A program made the translations under genes and the position numbers. Shown one piece after another: positions 4,887-6,486 of a stretch of 6,486 bases of DNA. The notes beneath the pieces were generated by a model, which was not told the DNA's origin, did not search any database, and was given only the letters and a program-made list of their open reading frames with translations. Source of the stretch: an uncultured Mucilaginibacter sp. (GTDB lineage Bacteria; Bacteroidota; Bacteroidia; Sphingobacteriales; Sphingobacteriaceae); NCBI GenBank assembly GCA_946479225.1, contig CAMLFI010000147.1:1-6486 (forward strand). The letters are read 5' to 3'. Positions within the stretch are counted from its first letter, which is position 1. Each line of letters opens with the position of its first letter.

Positions 4887-6176
4887 ATGAGCCATAATAT
4901 TCTGCTTACCAAGACCGGAAAAACCGCAAACGGCACCATTAACCTCACAGGCTCAAAAAGCGAGTGCAACCGCGCGCTTATTATTGAAGCCCTGAGCGAT
5001 GACAAGGTTAAGGTAAAAAACCTGTCGGATGCGGCGGATACGGTGACGTTGGCGGGGATTTTAAAGTCGGGTAAGCTTGACAGTGTCCTATCTGATTCAA
5101 ATAATTCCGAAATCGAAAATCCGATATCCGAAATTAACATTGGACCAGCGGGCACGGCAATGCGTTTCCTTACTGCTTATTATACATTGCAGCCTGAAGA
5201 AGTTGTGCTAACCGGCAGTGCGCGTATGAAACAACGCCCGATAGGTGTTTTGGTTGATGCGCTACGTGAACTAGGAGCAGAAATTGATTATGTGGAGAAC
5301 GATGGCTACCCTCCTATCCACATAAAGGGTAATCTGGCACAAAAAACCAATCGCGTAAGCATAAAAGGCGATATAAGCAGTCAGTACATAACTGCATTGT
5401 TGCTAATAGCTGCAAAGCTTCCGCAGGGCTTAGAGCTACATATTGAAGGTGAATTAACTTCCCGACCCTATGTGGAAATGACGCTGGCGATGTTGGAGCA
5501 GGCAGGGATACAACACAACTGGAGCGGCAATGTGATAAGCATTACTCATCAGGAGTTTAAAGAAACTGCTTTGCCTGTTGAACCCGATTGGAGCGCGGCT
5601 TCCTACTGGTTCGCCATTACAGCTCTTGCTGATGAAGCAGAAATTTTTTTAACAGGGTTAACGGCCTACAGTCTTCAGGGCGATAGCGTTATCACCGAGA
5701 TAATGGCCAACTTTGGTATCACATCGCAGTTTAAGGATGGTGGTGTTTTGCTAAAAAAAGAGGCTAAACCTATCAACAAAAAGTTGTTTGATATGAAAAA
5801 ATGCCCCGACTTAGCGCAAACCGTCGTCGTTGTTTGTGCCGCGTTGGGTCATGAAGCTACATTTACCGGCTTGGAAACCTTGAAAATCAAGGAAACTGAC
5901 CGTGTTAAGGCTTTACAGAACGAGCTTGCAAAAATGGGCGTTAAACTGATTGAAGATAACGAACATTACACTATAGATTGCAGCGGCAAATTCATTCCCG
6001 AGCGCATATTCGTTAATACATATGATGACCACCGTATGGCGATGGCCTTTGCACCGTTGGCTTTGCTAATACCGGAACTGGAAGTTGAAGACGCTAAAGT
6101 GGTTGAGAAATCATATCCGGCATTCTGGACAGATTTGGAAACAGTTGGGTTTGTGGTGTCGGAGGCAAAAGGTTAA
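4887..6176 (+). CDS. aroA: 3-phosphoshikimate 1-carboxyvinyltransferase (EPSP synthase)
   Basis: This 429-residue enzyme joins phosphoenolpyruvate to shikimate 3-phosphate, the sixth shikimate-pathway step, in the cytoplasm. The length is normal for the family. Motifs run through the whole protein: GSKSECNRAL (22-31, Lys24 and Arg29 matching E. coli Lys22 and Arg27), GPAGTAMR (86-93), RMKQRPIG (113-120), SSQ (164-166), SRPY (192-195), catalytic-type Asp308 in CPDLAQT, KETDR (335-339, matching E. coli Lys340, Glu341, Arg344), DDHRMAMAF (380-388) and Lys408 in KSYP. The ligand-binding set looks intact, so the enzyme should be active. Local differences from E. coli are Pro87 in place of Asn94, Phe94 in place of Pro101, and Cys27 in the SKSxSNR motif. 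An extra hydrophilic stretch (about 66-83) precedes the GPAGT loop. The ATG is two bases after the upstream stop, showing tight translational linkage. Confidence 0.97.
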   Translation: MSHNILLTKTGKTANGTINLTGSKSECNRALIIEALSDDKVKVKNLSDAADTVTLAGILKSGKLDSVLSDSNNSEIENPISEINIGPAGTAMRFLTAYYTLQPEEVVLTGSARMKQRPIGVLVDALRELGAEIDYVENDGYPPIHIKGNLAQKTNRVSIKGDISSQYITALLLIAAKLPQGLELHIEGELTSRPYVEMTLAMLEQAGIQHNWSGNVISITHQEFKETALPVEPDWSAASYWFAITALADEAEIFLTGLTAYSLQGDSVITEIMANFGITSQFKDGGVLLKKEAKPINKKLFDMKKCPDLAQTVVVVCAALGHEATFTGLETLKIKETDRVKALQNELAKMGVKLIEDNEHYTIDCSGKFIPERIFVNTYDDHRMAMAFAPLALLIPELEVEDAKVVEKSYPAFWTDLETVGFVVSEAKG

Positions 6177-6247
6177 AAGCGAAAGGTTAAAGGTTTTTGA
6201 AGTGATTCAATCACTCATTCAAAATTCAATAATTCACTAATTATAAA
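6177..6247 (+). repeat. aroA-aroC spacer made of short degenerate repeats
   Basis: This 71-base gap is built from two low-complexity motifs. AAAGGTTAAA occurs at 6168-6177 (overlapping the aroA stop) and again at 6182-6191. From 6201 on, ATTCA-type units recur: ATTCAATCACTC, ATTCAAA, ATTCAAT, AATTCACT. AGTGAT (6201-6206) and ATCACT (6210-6215) can form a 6-bp hairpin with a TCA loop, but no T run follows, so it is not a convincing terminator. No promoter match is obvious. aroC is therefore probably read with aroA. Confidence 0.5.
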
Positions 6248-6486
6248 ATGGCAGGCAATTCATTCGGGCAATTATTCAGAATAACAACATTTGGCGAATC
6301 GCATGGCGAGGCTATCGGCGTAATAATTGACGGTTGCCCTTCTATGCTAGATGTTGATTTGGATTATATCCAGGGCGAGCTGGATAAGCGCAAGCCTGGT
6401 CAATCTAAAATAACTACACAGCGTAAGGAAAGCGATACAGTGCGCATTCTCTCAGGTGTGTTTGAAGGTAAAACTACCGGCACTCC
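6248..6486 (+). CDS. aroC: Chorismate synthase (3' partial)
   Basis: The first 79 codons plus two bases of aroC are present; the rest (the family is about 350-370 residues) lies beyond the window. The enzyme eliminates phosphate from EPSP to give chorismate, using reduced FMN. The N-terminal signature [17 protein letters not shown] (15-31) is intact, and His19 matches the active-site His near the N-terminus of E. coli AroC. A second conserved block covers LDKRKPGQS (45-53), TTQRKESD (56-63) and [13 protein letters not shown] (67-79), matching the flavin/substrate-binding region. The ATG at 6248 places the motifs at the usual distance from the N-terminus. It acts directly after AroA, and its product feeds the chorismate mutase domain encoded upstream, so the gene order follows the pathway. 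Confidence 0.96.
   Translation, partial: MAGNSFGQLFRITTFGESHGEAIGVIIDGCPSMLDVDLDYIQGELDKRKPGQSKITTQRKESDTVRILSGVFEGKTTGT

Noticed and set aside
6201..6215. AGTGAT/ATCACT hairpin as a terminator after aroA
   Set aside because: The 6-bp stem is AT-rich and not followed by a T run, and it is part of the spacer's repeated words; aroC is the next pathway gene in the same direction.
1..6486. CRISPR array, tRNA/rRNA genes, insertion sequence or phage genes
   Set aside because: No regularly spaced repeats, transposase motifs, inverted terminal repeats or RNA-gene signatures were seen on either strand.

Overview
The window looks like chromosome of a member of the Bacteroidota, most likely Sphingobacteriaceae (Pedobacter/Mucilaginibacter-like). 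The support is a GH20 hexosaminidase with a PA14 tail, starts without Shine-Dalgarno sequences, a TTG / TAnnTTT-type promoter, a DAHP synthase with a C-terminal chorismate mutase domain, and intergenic low-complexity repeats. The genus is inference. All genes are on the + strand.

Region 1 (1-2547) is the end of a glycan-degradation unit. It holds a 5'-truncated GH20 beta-N-acetylhexosaminidase (catalytic barrel, chitobiase C-terminal-like domain, PA14-like domain). Six bases later comes a 233-residue lipoprotein of unknown function with a very basic C-terminal tail.

Region 2 (2548-2808) is a 261-base gap that holds the most interesting element of the window. It contains a probable weak terminator, a Bacteroidota-type promoter (2625-2653) and a complete ribosome-mediated transcription attenuator. 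The attenuator has a 21-codon leader ORF (2671-2736) in which 9 residues are Phe or Tyr, 8 of them within nine consecutive codons. A 9-bp antiterminator arm overlaps the leader's last codons and stop, and a perfect GC-rich intrinsic terminator with a T tract ends 13 bases before pheA.

Region 3 (2809-6486) is an aromatic amino acid operon: pheA (prephenate dehydratase with ACT domain), a bifunctional DAHP synthase / chorismate mutase, aroA (EPSP synthase) and the start of aroC (chorismate synthase, cut by the window end). Together they cover entry into the shikimate pathway (DAHP synthase), its last two steps (AroA, AroC), and the branch chorismate -> prephenate -> phenylpyruvate. Expression of the set is predicted to rise when charged tRNA-Phe or tRNA-Tyr is scarce and the ribosome stalls on the leader. 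The 71-base aroA-aroC gap carries short degenerate repeats and no convincing terminator.
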